Position numbers and translations under genes: made by a program. Source: Gemmataceae bacterium (GTDB lineage Bacteria; Planctomycetota; Planctomycetia; Gemmatales; Gemmataceae). From it: a stretch of DNA of 64,000 nucleotides. The notes beneath the pieces were generated by a model, which was not told the DNA's origin, searched no databases, and saw only the letters and a program-made list of their open reading frames with translations. This document shows, piece by piece, positions 44,843-53,653 of the stretch; the stretch's first letter is position 1; every line of letters begins with the position of its first letter. The DNA lies in NCBI GenBank assembly GCA_025055795.1, contig JANWVV010000010.1, forward strand, positions 1 to 64,000, in the 5' to 3' direction.

Positions 44843-45808
44843 TTACCAGCGGATGCGTTCCTGGACGCCCGCTTTAGTTTCTGCACCACTTGGAGCAGGG
44901 GGTAGGACGCCGACCCTTTCCCGACTCAGTAGCCATCCCCAGAACAAATCGACCGCCAGCAGAAAGATGGCCAGCAGTAAGGTTGTCATCAGGACAACAA
45001 TCGTATCCTGGGCCAATTGGCGTCGGGTGGGCCAGTTGACCTTATTCATCTCTGCTTCTGTGGCTATCAGGAATTCGGCGAAGGTCGGCACATGGACTGT
45101 TCGCCAAGCTACCCACAGGGTCAGCAGCCCCAAGAGGATCGGCAAGGTCGTCCGCGCGTGGGGGATCAGCGTCAGAGTTCCCCAATCAAAAGGCAGTTCA
45201 ACCGTCCAATGCTCTGGTAAAAGGCTTTGCTCTTCCAGCGAATAGATCCCTGTCAGTCCGATCAGGGCGATGCCCAAAATAGTGAGGCGTCGTAACCGTT
45301 TACCGAGCGTGGACTTGTACGAAGCGACTGAAAACCAGCCCTGTTCTTCCAGGGCTACCGCCCAGCGGGCCGCGGTTGGTCCGGTGTAGAACCGGACCGC
45401 CATATAGATCAAGGCCAGACCGATGGCTAAGGAGACCACCAGTCCCGGTGTATCGCTCAGGTACAGCGAAAGCCATCGCCATATCTGGAAAAGCAGGAAC
45501 AGGCCGGTAAACATCAGCAGCACGCCGCCGCGCAGGCCCCGAGGCATGCGAAAACGGGACAAGATGTGGCCAAGCCACAGCAGTCCGGCACTGGCCGCTG
45601 ACACGACCGGCAACCACAAAATCCACTCGACCAGTCGATCGCCCAACAGGGGAAAGACGTAACGGTTCCACACCTGAGGCAGGACAAACAGCAGGATGGC
45701 TAGAGCCGCTAGTACATAGAGCGTGCCTAACAGGCTTGCCAAAGGCAGAGCCAGGGGAGCCGCTGGGGGCTTGCGGGGCTCGGAGCCGGTCTCAACGGCT
45801 GTGGCCAT
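44843..45808 (-). CDS. secE: Preprotein translocase subunit SecE with multi-pass N-terminal extension
   Basis: SecE clamps SecY in the protein-conducting channel. The canonical SecE part is the last 70 residues: amphipathic helix with AEFLIATEAEMNKVNWPTRR followed by one membrane segment. Ahead of it are about 230 residues with roughly six further hydrophobic segments (near residues 25-50, 58-83, 90-115, 120-143, 170-190 and 220-240). Most bacterial SecE proteins have one to three segments. AGGAAGGA precedes the ATG at 45808. The gene lies between tRNA-Trp and nusG, the normal place for secE. The extra segments do not match a family I recognise. Confidence 0.9.
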   Translation of the reverse strand: MATAVETGSEPRKPPAAPLALPLASLLGTLYVLAALAILLFVLPQVWNRYVFPLLGDRLVEWILWLPVVSAASAGLLWLGHILSRFRMPRGLRGGVLLMFTGLFLLFQIWRWLSLYLSDTPGLVVSLAIGLALIYMAVRFYTGPTAARWAVALEEQGWFSVASYKSTLGKRLRRLTILGIALIGLTGIYSLEEQSLLPEHWTVELPFDWGTLTLIPHARTTLPILLGLLTLWVAWRTVHVPTFAEFLIATEAEMNKVNWPTRRQLAQDTIVVLMTTLLLAIFLLAVDLFWGWLLSRERVGVLPPAPSGAETKAGVQERIRW

Positions 45809-45896
45809 CACTGCATTCCTTCCTGCCAAACAAATACCCCGCGGCCCGTTTCCTCCCTCTCAGCCGGGGGCACCATCATTGATGCACATGAACAAA

Positions 45897-45970
45897 CAGG
45901 AGCGGAGGGACTCGAACCCCCAACCGGCGGTTTTGGAAACCGCTGCTCTACCATATTGAGCTACGCTCCT
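45897..45970 (-). tRNA. tRNA-Trp (anticodon CCA)
   Basis: Cloverleaf on the minus strand: acceptor AGGAGCG/CGCTCCT with discriminator G, anticodon loop TTCCAAA with anticodon CCA, and T-arm GGTTCGAGTCC. CCA is not encoded. It sits between tuf and secE, the common bacterial place for tRNA-Trp. Confidence 0.97.
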
Positions 45971-46040
45971 TCACTTCGATGTTACCCGCCTTCCAGAACT
46001 GGCAGGGTTGTTTGTTACTATTTTGGACCGTCTTGTGTAC

Positions 46041-46094
46041 CGTCCCTTTTCAGATCGGGACAGAAAAGTGTCCCGATCTCGCTATGCAGGGACG
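46041..46094 (-). promoter_or_regulatory. Nested perfect hairpin between tuf and tRNA-Trp
   Basis: An 11-bp perfect stem (AGATCGGGACA 46052-46062 with TGTCCCGATCT 46069-46079, 6-nt loop) is enclosed by a 7-bp outer stem (CGTCCCT 46041-46047 with AGGGACG 46088-46094). It lies about 140 nt past the tuf stop and about 70 nt before tRNA-Trp in the same operon. It lacks a U-tract on the minus strand. Possible roles are partial terminator, RNase III processing site, or message stabiliser. Confidence 0.5.
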
Positions 46095-46236
46095 TTATCG
46101 GGGCCCCTAGCCTGTAATGCTAGACTAGTAGGGGCGGAGAGAATGAGGTAAAGTTAGTTTCACCGTCTTACTGTCTAGCAGTTCCGGGCCTGTGGTATGT
46201 ATTGTACGCCCCGAGCGGTTAGACCCCACCCCGTTT

Positions 46237-47532
46237 TCAGGCCAGAATCTTGGTGACGACACCGGAGCCTACCGTCCGCCCACCTTCGCGGATGGCGAAG
46301 CGTAGCCCTTCGTCCATAGCGATAGGTGAGATCAGCTCTACAGTAAGGCGAACGTTATCTCCCGGCATGCACATTTCAGTTCCTGGAGGCAGGGTGATGG
46401 TCCCCGTCACGTCCGTCGTACGGAAGTAGAACTGCGGCTTGTAGTTGCTGAAGAAGGGGGTGTGACGGCCACCCTCCTCTTTAGTCAACACGTACACGTT
46501 GGCTTCGAACTTGGTATGTGGAGTAATGCTGCCGGGCTTGGCAACGACCATGCCACGCTCCACTTCCTTCTTTTCAATGCCGCGGAGCAATACCCCCACG
46601 TTGTCGCCGGCAATCGCCTTGTCCAACGTTTTGTTAAACATTTCGATACCGGTGATGACCGATTTGAGACTTTCCTTGCGTAAGCCGATAATCTCAACCG
46701 GATCGCCCATTTTGGCGGTACCGCGTTCCACGCGTCCAGTAACAACCGTGCCGCGGCCTTCAATCGAGAAGACGTCTTCGATAGACATGAGGAACGGCTT
46801 GTCCTCGTCGCGTTGCGGCAGCGGGATGTAGGTGTCCAAGGCGAACATCAAGGCGTCGATCGAGCGGGTGCCGGGGTTGTCGGTTGTGTAGTTGTCCAAA
46901 GCTTCGCGGGCTCGGCCATAAATGATCGGGATCTTATCGCCGTCGAACTCATATTTACTAAGCAATTCACGCAGTTCCATGACGACCAAGGGAATAAGTT
47001 CCGGGTCGGCTTTGTCGCACTTGTTGAGGTAGACGACGATGTTAGGGACACCCACCTGCTTGGCCAGCAGGATGTGTTCACGGGTCTGGGGCATCGGGCC
47101 GTCGTCGGCAGCCACTACAAGGATGGCTGCGTCCATCTGGGCGGCACCCGTGATCATGTTTTTGATGTAGTCCGCATGACCCGGGCAGTCGATGTGGGCG
47201 TAGTGACGTCCCTTGATGGGCTGCGAAAAATCGATCTTGTCCAGCCCGGGGTAGTCCATCAGATCTTTGAAGGGCAGGGCATCGGCGTTGGGGTAGGTGC
47301 GGTCGTCGGTCTCGTACTCCACATGGGAGACAGCGATGGTCACGGTCTTGTTCGCGTCGCGCACGATCCCGCCTTTAGCGATCTCGGCATATGATTTGAA
47401 CTCCTTAAGATTATGCAGGTGGGCGTTGCGGGCCAGGATCGCCGCAGTCAAGGTCGTCTTGCCATGGTCGATGTGACCGATCGTTCCCACGTTGACGTGC
47501 GGTTTGGTGCGCTCGAAAACTCCTTTGGCCAT
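46237..47532 (-). CDS. tuf: Elongation factor Tu, divergent switch I with insertion
   Basis: Delivers aminoacyl-tRNA to the ribosome. The 431-residue protein has P-loop GHIDHGKT (19-26), DCPGH (115-119), NKCD (170-173) and typical domains 2 and 3 ([25 protein letters not shown]). Three points differ from standard EF-Tu. The effector sequence R-G-I-T-I is K-T-V-T-I (62-66), keeping the key Thr. About 31 extra residues (76-108) sit between the switch I strand and DCPGH. The G5 motif S-A-L is replaced in YGRAREAL (205-212). GGAGAG precedes the ATG. It lies after tRNA-Thr and before tRNA-Trp, the usual place for the main tuf gene. Confidence 0.97.
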   Translation of the reverse strand: MAKGVFERTKPHVNVGTIGHIDHGKTTLTAAILARNAHLHNLKEFKSYAEIAKGGIVRDANKTVTIAVSHVEYETDDRTYPNADALPFKDLMDYPGLDKIDFSQPIKGRHYAHIDCPGHADYIKNMITGAAQMDAAILVVAADDGPMPQTREHILLAKQVGVPNIVVYLNKCDKADPELIPLVVMELRELLSKYEFDGDKIPIIYGRAREALDNYTTDNPGTRSIDALMFALDTYIPLPQRDEDKPFLMSIEDVFSIEGRGTVVTGRVERGTAKMGDPVEIIGLRKESLKSVITGIEMFNKTLDKAIAGDNVGVLLRGIEKKEVERGMVVAKPGSITPHTKFEANVYVLTKEEGGRHTPFFSNYKPQFYFRTTDVTGTITLPPGTEMCMPGDNVRLTVELISPIAMDEGLRFAIREGGRTVGSGVVTKILA

Positions 47533-47731
47533 CGTACTCTCCGCGTGAGAAATAAAGGTTGGCGAAGCGTTCCTGCGCCCTTCCCACGGGGCAGGGTGGC
47601 GCTTCGTCGGTCCACAGTCCGCTTCACCTCACCGCAGGCCGACGACTTCCCAAGCTACCGACGTTCGGAGTATAGGGGGAATGTCGCCTCAGCGGGCTAC
47701 TTTGTCCAACTGATCCCCCGCGGCGGGCAAG

Positions 47732-47804
47732 AGCTGCTGATGGGACTTGAACCCACGACCTCCTCCTTACCAAGGAGGTGCTCTACCAACTGAGCTACAG
47801 CAGC
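47732..47804 (-). tRNA. tRNA-Thr (anticodon GGT)
   Basis: Minus-strand cloverleaf with acceptor GCTGCTG/CAGCAGC, anticodon stem CTCCT/AGGAG-type pairing around loop with GGT, and T-arm GGGTTCAAGTCCC. Discriminator T; CCA not encoded. It lies 200 nt upstream of tuf in the same operon, as in thrT-tufB of E. coli. Confidence 0.97.
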
Positions 47805-47952
47805 ATCGGGTGGCGGTCGGTGCCGGGGCCAATGGTCGCCTCACTGGCAGCATCGGCGGTCGCTCTGCCGTGACGCTGACGCTTCCGGGGCCTCCTGCCA
47901 TTCATCCAGCCACTTGAGGCCGATGATAGAAAAGAACGTCCCGATCGGCTAG

Positions 47953-48024
47953 AGCGGGCGACGGGACTCGAACCCGCAACCTCCAGCTTGGAAGGCTGGA
48001 GCTCTACCGTTGAGCTACACCCGC
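47953..48024 (-). tRNA. tRNA-Gly (anticodon TCC)
   Basis: Minus-strand cloverleaf with acceptor GCGGGTG/CGCCCGC (one G-T pair), anticodon loop CTTCCAA with anticodon TCC, T-arm GGGTTCGAGTCCC. Discriminator T; CCA not encoded. It is the first gene of the tRNA-tuf-secE-nusG operon in this window. Confidence 0.97.
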
Positions 48025-48725
48025 ACTCCTTGAGGTGGCCGGCGCCTGTCTACTTCTCCATGCAACTCTAAGGTTGTTACTGTCGACTCGACCCTCAAAA
48101 CCCTGGGAATAGAGCCCTTGTCCAGTTGTCGGGCTAACCGGAGAGTGCCGGGGCCAACCTCTAGCCAATTATGCCCAGCTCGACTCTGTTTTGCTACCCC
48201 AACTTGACCGGACTACCCTCGGTCGAGTGATACAAAGCAGGAGGTATCAGGCTGACAGTGCCACCTAACCTTGTTCCATTATAATTTTGTCTCCCGCCTC
48301 GGTCGACAAGGGGCCGAACAGCATTTTTTAAGGATTAAGTTTGCTCGTCTTCTTGTGCCCTTACTTCCAACGCTTTATGTGTTCCCGAAGAGTGTTCGTA
48401 ATCGACTTCCGGAGTAAACTCTGAAATTTTGTTAGGAATGACCTGGTGCAATTCTCGCAGGAAAGGCATGCCCAGTGCTAAAGCAGCCGAATGCGATCAC
48501 GACTCCTGAAACAATGTAATTGTCCATTATCAGCTAGCAATTGATCGAAATAATTGTTACCAAGCACCATAAGACTTTTAAAAAATGGATTGATTTTGCG
48601 TATTGATTAGCAAAACGAAAACGATCTGGTTGTTTAGATGAGATCAGAAGAGGGATGAGATTTGACGGAATAAGAGGCGTTATGGTGGAGCGTATGTCCA
48701 TTTGAGTACCAGGGGGGCGACGGAA
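48025..48725. other. Upstream region of the tRNA-tuf operon
   Basis: About 700 bases between tRNA-Gly and the end of the phosphate permease gene, with both neighbours on the minus strand. It holds the candidate promoter at 48278-48306. The stretch 48500-48620 is AT-rich. No tRNA-Tyr, often found here, was seen. Confidence 0.5.
48278..48306 (-). promoter_or_regulatory. Candidate sigma-70 promoter of the tRNA-tuf operon
   Basis: A perfect TATAAT on the minus strand (48278-48283) has TCGACC (48301-48306, four of six matches to TTGACA) 17 bp upstream. Transcription would start near 48270, about 245 nt before tRNA-Gly. No other gene lies between. Confidence 0.45.
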
Positions 48726-50126
48726 TTAGCCGCTTATCAGGCGTCCGATAGCAAATAAGAGCCCTGCTAAGGCCATGGTAGCGGGCAGAGTAAAGAGCCA
48801 GGCTGTCAGGATTTTCGTGACAGTGGCTTGCTGAATGCCGTTGCCGTTGGCGATCATGGTCCCTGCCACACCGCTACTTAAGACGTGGGTAGTACTAACC
48901 GGCAGACCTGTTAGAGCGGCTATCAGGATGGTGATGGCTGCCACTGATTCGGCGGCGGCCCCTTGGGCATAAGCAAGATGTTGTTTGCCTATCTTTTCAG
49001 CTACAGTAATGACAATTCGGCGGTAGCCAATACATGTACCAATCCCCAGGGCCAGGGCCGTTCCTATTACCACCCACACGGGAACGTATTCCACAGCGGG
49101 CAACAATTGCTGTCGGCGAAGACGGTCCAGTTCATGCCGCAGTGGCTGCGGTGTGTGTGGATCCGCCGCCACTTGCTTGAGGGTGCGAGCAACGCTCATG
49201 ATGGCCTGACGGACCTCCCAGCGGACCTCACGGTCCACAGGTAGTTCGTCAAAAGAATTTTTTCCCTCGAGTTCACGTTGCAACATGGCAATGGCGGTTT
49301 CCAGCTCGATGGGGAGTGACTGGCCGTGGGCGGCAAACAAGTGAGGGAGTTGCCGGCTAGCCTCGTACACTTGAACTGCCCGTTGAGGCTCGGTGACGGT
49401 CAAGGCGTAATGGAGGGGAAGAAAGCCAATCAGCACCAGCAGCAACAGACCCATTCCTTTCTGACCGTCATTCGAGCCATGGGCGAAACTGACTCCGCCG
49501 CAAGTGCCTATCAGCAAGGTACGAATCCAACCCGGCGGGCGATCATGGTCGGGTGGCGGCTGATACAACCGCTCTGAACGGATGGTCACTTTTAGTAACA
49601 GGAGCAATCCCGCGGCCAGAACAAAGCCTAGTGCTGGCGAAATCAGCAGAGCCAGGCCCACCTTCAAACACTCATCCCATTTCACGCCGGCCAGCCCCTG
49701 ACCCGTCCACAAACCGTTGGCTAGACCAACTCCCAAGATCGAGCCGATCAACGTATGCGAACTGGAGACAGGTAGCCCGACATACCAGGTTCCCAAATTC
49801 CATAAGACGCCGGCTATCAGCAGCGACAACACCATAGCGAGGGCTGCTCCCGAACGGGCGTCGACCAGCAAGTCCACCGGGAGCAAATTGACGATGCTGA
49901 AGGCTACGGCTGTTCCCCCGAGCAATACGCCCAGAAAGTTCATGAATCCCGAATAAACCACCGCGGCCAACGGGGGTAGACTCCGTGAATATATAACTGT
50001 GGTGACAGCGTTAGCTGTATCGTGAAATCCGTTGATGAATTCAAAAGCAAAGGCGGTGGCTAACGCCACAAACAGCAACACGAGCGGACCGGTGGCCAAA
50101 GTGCTGACGGCATCCAGGAAGGTCAT
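48726..50126 (-). CDS. pit: Low-affinity inorganic phosphate permease (Pit/PiT family)
   Basis: Imports phosphate, in bacteria usually as a metal-phosphate complex with protons. The 466-residue protein has the PiT signatures: FEFINGFHDTANAV near residue 28, GLPVSSSHTLIGSI near 115, and the matching repeats FAHGSNDGQKGMG near 215 and GLPVSTTHVLSSG near 410. About ten membrane segments flank a hydrophilic central loop of about 110 residues (245-355). The loop is longer than in E. coli PitA and helical. Start ATG at 50126 without a strong SD. No phoU or regulator is adjacent. Confidence 0.94.
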   Translation of the reverse strand: MTFLDAVSTLATGPLVLLFVALATAFAFEFINGFHDTANAVTTVIYSRSLPPLAAVVYSGFMNFLGVLLGGTAVAFSIVNLLPVDLLVDARSGAALAMVLSLLIAGVLWNLGTWYVGLPVSSSHTLIGSILGVGLANGLWTGQGLAGVKWDECLKVGLALLISPALGFVLAAGLLLLLKVTIRSERLYQPPPDHDRPPGWIRTLLIGTCGGVSFAHGSNDGQKGMGLLLLVLIGFLPLHYALTVTEPQRAVQVYEASRQLPHLFAAHGQSLPIELETAIAMLQRELEGKNSFDELPVDREVRWEVRQAIMSVARTLKQVAADPHTPQPLRHELDRLRRQQLLPAVEYVPVWVVIGTALALGIGTCIGYRRIVITVAEKIGKQHLAYAQGAAAESVAAITILIAALTGLPVSTTHVLSSGVAGTMIANGNGIQQATVTKILTAWLFTLPATMALAGLLFAIGRLISG

Positions 50127-50741
50127 ACGTTGCCGACTGAGTGATCAGGAGAGCAAATTCATGGTTGCTCCGTACCATCGGAGCGCAACTGTTGTTGGCG
50201 TCAACATACCTTGTTTCAGGGGCGGCCGTCATGGGCAGATCTGTTTCTTCAACAAATCTTCACATTTCCCGCTAATTGGCATCGTTCGAAACATTCGCGC
50301 CTTGTACGGAGGGGGACGCACCAATGCGTTTTCCTCAAAAAGATGGAATAGATCTCGGGTCAGAATCAACGGGTATCCGGGTATTAGTTGCAGTAGCAAT
50401 CAAAAGCTAATTCAGCTCAAATCTGAACCAAAAAATGATATACAAAGGCACTAAATAGCTGCTCGACATTTTGTTACAGATGATAATGGCAGATGAGACG
50501 GTGTTCGGTGCTGTCTATGAGGCAGCAGCTACTTAACAAAGTTTGAAGACTTACGGCTCGAGTCTTAGTTTGATGGGGAATAATACCGCCACGTAGCGAC
50601 CAAATCCTAAGCGAACTGACGTCCGGATGACCCTTGACTATTCACGCTGTAACTTTACAATAATGATCGCGATCCCTTTCACGGCGTAGTGGCCAAGCAG
50701 TCACCCACGCGGTGAGGGAAGCGGGAGTGATTTTTCTTAGA
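50127..50741. other. Divergent region between pit and tRNA-Ile
   Basis: About 615 bases, partly AT-rich. It holds the tRNA promoter at 50634-50661. No 16S rRNA sequence is present, although tRNA-Ile/tRNA-Ala pairs often lie in rRNA spacers. No protein gene was recognised. Confidence 0.5.
50634..50661 (+). promoter_or_regulatory. Sigma-70 promoter of the tRNA-Ile/tRNA-Ala unit
   Basis: TTGACT (50634-50639) and TACAAT (50656-50661) are separated by 16 bp, each five of six matches to consensus. Start of transcription would be near 50668, 74 nt before tRNA-Ile. Confidence 0.6.
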
Positions 50742-50815
50742 GCGCGTATAGCTCAGTTGGCTAGAGCGCAGCTCTGATAAAGCTGAGGTCCCTGGTTCGA
50801 GTCCAGGTACGCGCA
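50742..50815 (+). tRNA. tRNA-Ile (anticodon GAT)
   Basis: Plus-strand cloverleaf with acceptor GCGCGTA/TACGCGC, D-arm GCTCAGTTGGCTAGAGC, anticodon GAT in loop CTGATAA, T-arm CTGGTTCGAGTCCAG, discriminator A. CCA not encoded. Confidence 0.97.
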
Positions 50816-50861
50816 CACACATCTCACCGAGCGACCGCATCACTACATGCCAGCCCGCAGC

Positions 50862-50934
50862 GGGGAAGTAGCTCAACTGGTAGAGCGCCTGCTTTGCAAG
50901 CAGGAGGTCAGGGGTTCGAGTCCCCTCTTCTCCA
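50862..50934 (+). tRNA. tRNA-Ala (anticodon TGC)
   Basis: Plus-strand cloverleaf with acceptor GGGGAAG/CTTCTCC (one G-T pair), anticodon TGC in loop TTTGCAA, T-arm GGGGTTCGAGTCCCC, discriminator A. It is 46 nt after tRNA-Ile and presumably processed from one transcript. Confidence 0.97.
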
Positions 50935-51320
50935 TTAACCAATTTTACACCAGTTTAGTGTCGTCGGCTGAACATCAGCTCCCCGGTGTGATCGCACTTC
51001 CAGGAATGAAACTTTTGCCAGTCATGATGGTTCGATTGCTGAGGTTTTGATGGAATCCAGTACTGTTGTAGTTCTGTCGGATGGTGATTTTTGGCGGAAT
51101 GCGGTTCTGTCGTAATTTTGCTGGTCGGTAATTTGGTAGAATCTGACCCGGGCTCGGTCCGGTTTGTCGGTATGTATGCCTGAGCGTTCCCCCAGCATTT
51201 GGTCACCGTACCCCAACGGGGGTGATGGTGTGGGGCAGGATCCGGTTGAAGGGAAAAACAGGCGAGAGTATAGAAAAGGCCGTCAAAGAGCTTAGCGGTA
51301 CAAGATTGCGGGTGCGACGG
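50935..51320. other. Region between tRNA-Ala and FAD oxidoreductase gene
   Basis: About 385 bases. No 23S rRNA follows the tRNA pair. The later part stays open in the frame of the oxidoreductase back to 51222, but the residues before 51321 are basic and not part of the FAD-binding fold. A promoter for the oxidoreductase should be here; none was clear. Confidence 0.45.
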
Positions 51321-52454
51321 ATGGCTCGGGAGGAAGGAATTGCGGGACAGGGCCGGCAGGTGGCCGTTGTAGGGGCTGGACCCATCGGTCTGGAAGCAGC
51401 GTTGCGTTGCCGTCTATGCGGCCTGGCGGTAACCGTCTACGAGCAGGGAGAGGTGGGCGAATATCTCCAGCAGTGGGGTCATGTGCGTCTGTTCACTCCC
51501 TGGGGTTGGAATGTGACACCGCTAGGATTGCAGGTGCTCCAGCAGGAATATCCCCGACGCCAGTGGCCATCAGCCGAGCACCTTCTGACCGGCTGGCAGT
51601 ACCGGGAGGAGTATCTGCTGCCCCTGGCCGAGAGCGAATGGCTTAAGGGGTGCGTACGTCCACGCACGCAGGTGGTTCAGATCGGGCCGAGCCGTGATGG
51701 CCGAACTTGGCGGCTACTGTTGCATGACGCCAATGGCGTCGAACAACACGCTTATGCCGATGTGGTCCTGGATTGCAGCGGGATTTACGGTCAGCCCCGC
51801 TGGCTGGGGGAAGGTGACGTGCCGGCTTTAGGGGAGCGAGCTGCTCGTGCGCACATTCCCCATGGTGTAGTCGATATTTCAGGCACGCACCGGGGGCGCT
51901 ATGCCGGCAAAAGCGTTTTGGTTGTTGGTGGGGGTTATTCGGCCGCTAGTAACGTGGTCGCGTTGGCTAGCCTGGCGGAGCAGCATGCGGAAACCTGGGT
52001 CTATTGGGTCCACCATGGTCCCCGAGGTCAGCCGTTGCCGCGCATACCCCATGATCCGCTGCCAGAGCGTGATCGTCTAGCAGCCCGGGCGAACATGTTG
52101 GCGGCCCGCGGAGACGGCCACGTCGAATACTTTGCCCAGACAGTTCTGCATGAGGTCCGATATCTAGGACCAGAAGGCGGGTTTTACGTCGCTGGACATC
52201 AACGCGGTCAGCCCGTGGCCTGGAACGTCGAACAAGTGATTGCAGCCGTTGGATATCGGGCGGTGCCATTGTCTGGGTTCGTGCCAGAGCTCCCGGATCG
52301 CCCGTATTACGTTCTGGGTTCCAAATCCCAACCGCGGTCGTTTTTGCTAGCTGAGGGTCACCGGCAACTGGACGCAGTCCTGGGCCGGCTGATCGGACCG
52401 TCTTACGCCTCGGTGTGCGCCCGCGTAGCATCCAAGGGAAAAAGAGCGGCATGA
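51321..52454 (+). CDS. FAD/NAD(P)-dependent oxidoreductase
   Basis: A 377-residue flavoprotein. The FAD-binding Rossmann motif VAVVGAGPIGLEAA is near residue 14 and a second dinucleotide site SVLVVGGGYSAASNV near residue 198. The layout resembles flavin monooxygenases and thioredoxin-reductase-like enzymes, and the G-W-x-x-T-P and C-S-G-I-Y-G segments fit the FAD-dependent group. There is no CxxC redox pair, so disulfide reduction is unlikely. The substrate is unknown. ATG at 51321 is used; 51222 is possible. Its stop overlaps the start of the next gene (ATGA), so the two products are made together and may act on one pathway. Confidence 0.85.
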   Translation: MAREEGIAGQGRQVAVVGAGPIGLEAALRCRLCGLAVTVYEQGEVGEYLQQWGHVRLFTPWGWNVTPLGLQVLQQEYPRRQWPSAEHLLTGWQYREEYLLPLAESEWLKGCVRPRTQVVQIGPSRDGRTWRLLLHDANGVEQHAYADVVLDCSGIYGQPRWLGEGDVPALGERAARAHIPHGVVDISGTHRGRYAGKSVLVVGGGYSAASNVVALASLAEQHAETWVYWVHHGPRGQPLPRIPHDPLPERDRLAARANMLAARGDGHVEYFAQTVLHEVRYLGPEGGFYVAGHQRGQPVAWNVEQVIAAVGYRAVPLSGFVPELPDRPYYVLGSKSQPRSFLLAEGHRQLDAVLGRLIGPSYASVCARVASKGKRAA

Positions 52455-53437
52455 GGGTAGTCGTTACCGGCGGCAGTGGCTTTATCGGCACGCATCTGGT
52501 GCGGTTGCTGCAGGAACGCCGCTTGAGCGTTGGTATCGTGGACATACGCCCCCCGCAGCTGGACAACGTGGCAGGTGTCGAGTATCTGCCTGTGGACATT
52601 CGTCAGCGGCAAGCCTTGCGGGGTTTATTTAAAGAGGCGAAGGTGGTCTACCACCTGGCGGGCAACCCGCAACTATGGACGCGACGAAAGGGGCAGTTCG
52701 GCCAGGTCAACTACTGCGGCACGGTTCATGTCCTGGATGAAGCCTTGACGGCGGGCGTACCGCGGCTGGTGCATGTCAGCACGGAAAGTATCCTGACCCG
52801 TACCGACCAGCAAGATTTGATCCGGGAGGATCAGGATGTACCCTGTCGCGAGGTGCTGGGACCGTATTGTCTGTCGAAATGGCGGGCCGAACGGCATGCC
52901 TGGTTGGCCGCCCGGCGAGGCGCGCCGGTGGTCATCGTCAATCCTACTTTGCCCGTGGGGCCGGGGGACTGGCAGCGTACCCCACCCACGCAGATGATTC
53001 TGGATGTGTGCCGCGGCAAACGTCCTGCCTACCTGGAAGGAGACCTGAATCTGATCGACGTGCGTGACGTGGCCAGCGGCTTGCTGGCTGCAGCCGAACG
53101 GGGGCGGCCCGGTCGACGCTACCTCCTCAGTGGCGAAAACTGGTCGATCCACCAATTGTTCACCACCGTTGCCCGGCTGGCAGGTGTCGCGGCGCCTCGC
53201 TGGAAAGTTCCCTATCCGCTGGCTCTGACTTTTGCCTTTGTCGACGAATTCCGGGCCAATCTAACCGGACGCCCCCCCGCGGCCAGTGTTACCGGTGTAC
53301 GGCTGACACGGCGACGCTTCCACTTCGATGCGGCTCGTAGCTGGCGTGCCCTAGGGCTTCAGCCTCGTCCGGTCTGCCAATCGTTGGAGGAACTAATCGC
53401 CTGGTTCCGCAGGGTCGGTTGGCTGCCCCAAGGTTGA
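52451..53437 (+). CDS. NAD-dependent epimerase/dehydratase, HpnA-like
   Basis: A 328-residue extended short-chain dehydrogenase. The NAD motif GGSGFIGTH is near residue 7, VYHLAGNPQLW near 64, and the active-site Y-C-L-S-K near 139. The VYHLAG-N-P-x-L-W run and later layout resemble HpnA-type (hopanoid-associated) and dihydroflavonol-reductase-like members, but no hopanoid gene lies nearby, so the substrate is open. It starts inside the stop codon of the FAD oxidoreductase (ATGA overlap at 52451-52454), a mark of translational coupling. Confidence 0.85.
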   Translation: MRVVVTGGSGFIGTHLVRLLQERRLSVGIVDIRPPQLDNVAGVEYLPVDIRQRQALRGLFKEAKVVYHLAGNPQLWTRRKGQFGQVNYCGTVHVLDEALTAGVPRLVHVSTESILTRTDQQDLIREDQDVPCREVLGPYCLSKWRAERHAWLAARRGAPVVIVNPTLPVGPGDWQRTPPTQMILDVCRGKRPAYLEGDLNLIDVRDVASGLLAAAERGRPGRRYLLSGENWSIHQLFTTVARLAGVAAPRWKVPYPLALTFAFVDEFRANLTGRPPAASVTGVRLTRRRFHFDAARSWRALGLQPRPVCQSLEELIAWFRRVGWLPQG

Positions 53438-53653
53438 GAGTCGGGAATATACATGAAGCGGGTTGTATACGTGCAAGCCATCAGGGTCGATGGCAGACTA
53501 GCCGTTAGTCCGACAAAGCACCGGTAACCGGTTTGATGGGTCCGACCGAGTTGCTACACATGGGTGGGGCGATCTTGGAACAGCTCGTTTCTATCGACTC
53601 TCTAATATGGCCAAGTTGCGGGCAGGACAACGCCGCAGATTGCGCAAATGGTT

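Noticed and set aside
44156-44905. Plus-strand open frame (249 codons) opposite nusG
   Set aside because: It is the shadow of the Ala/Ser/Glu-rich NusG extension; its valine/serine/glycine-rich translation is an antisense artefact.
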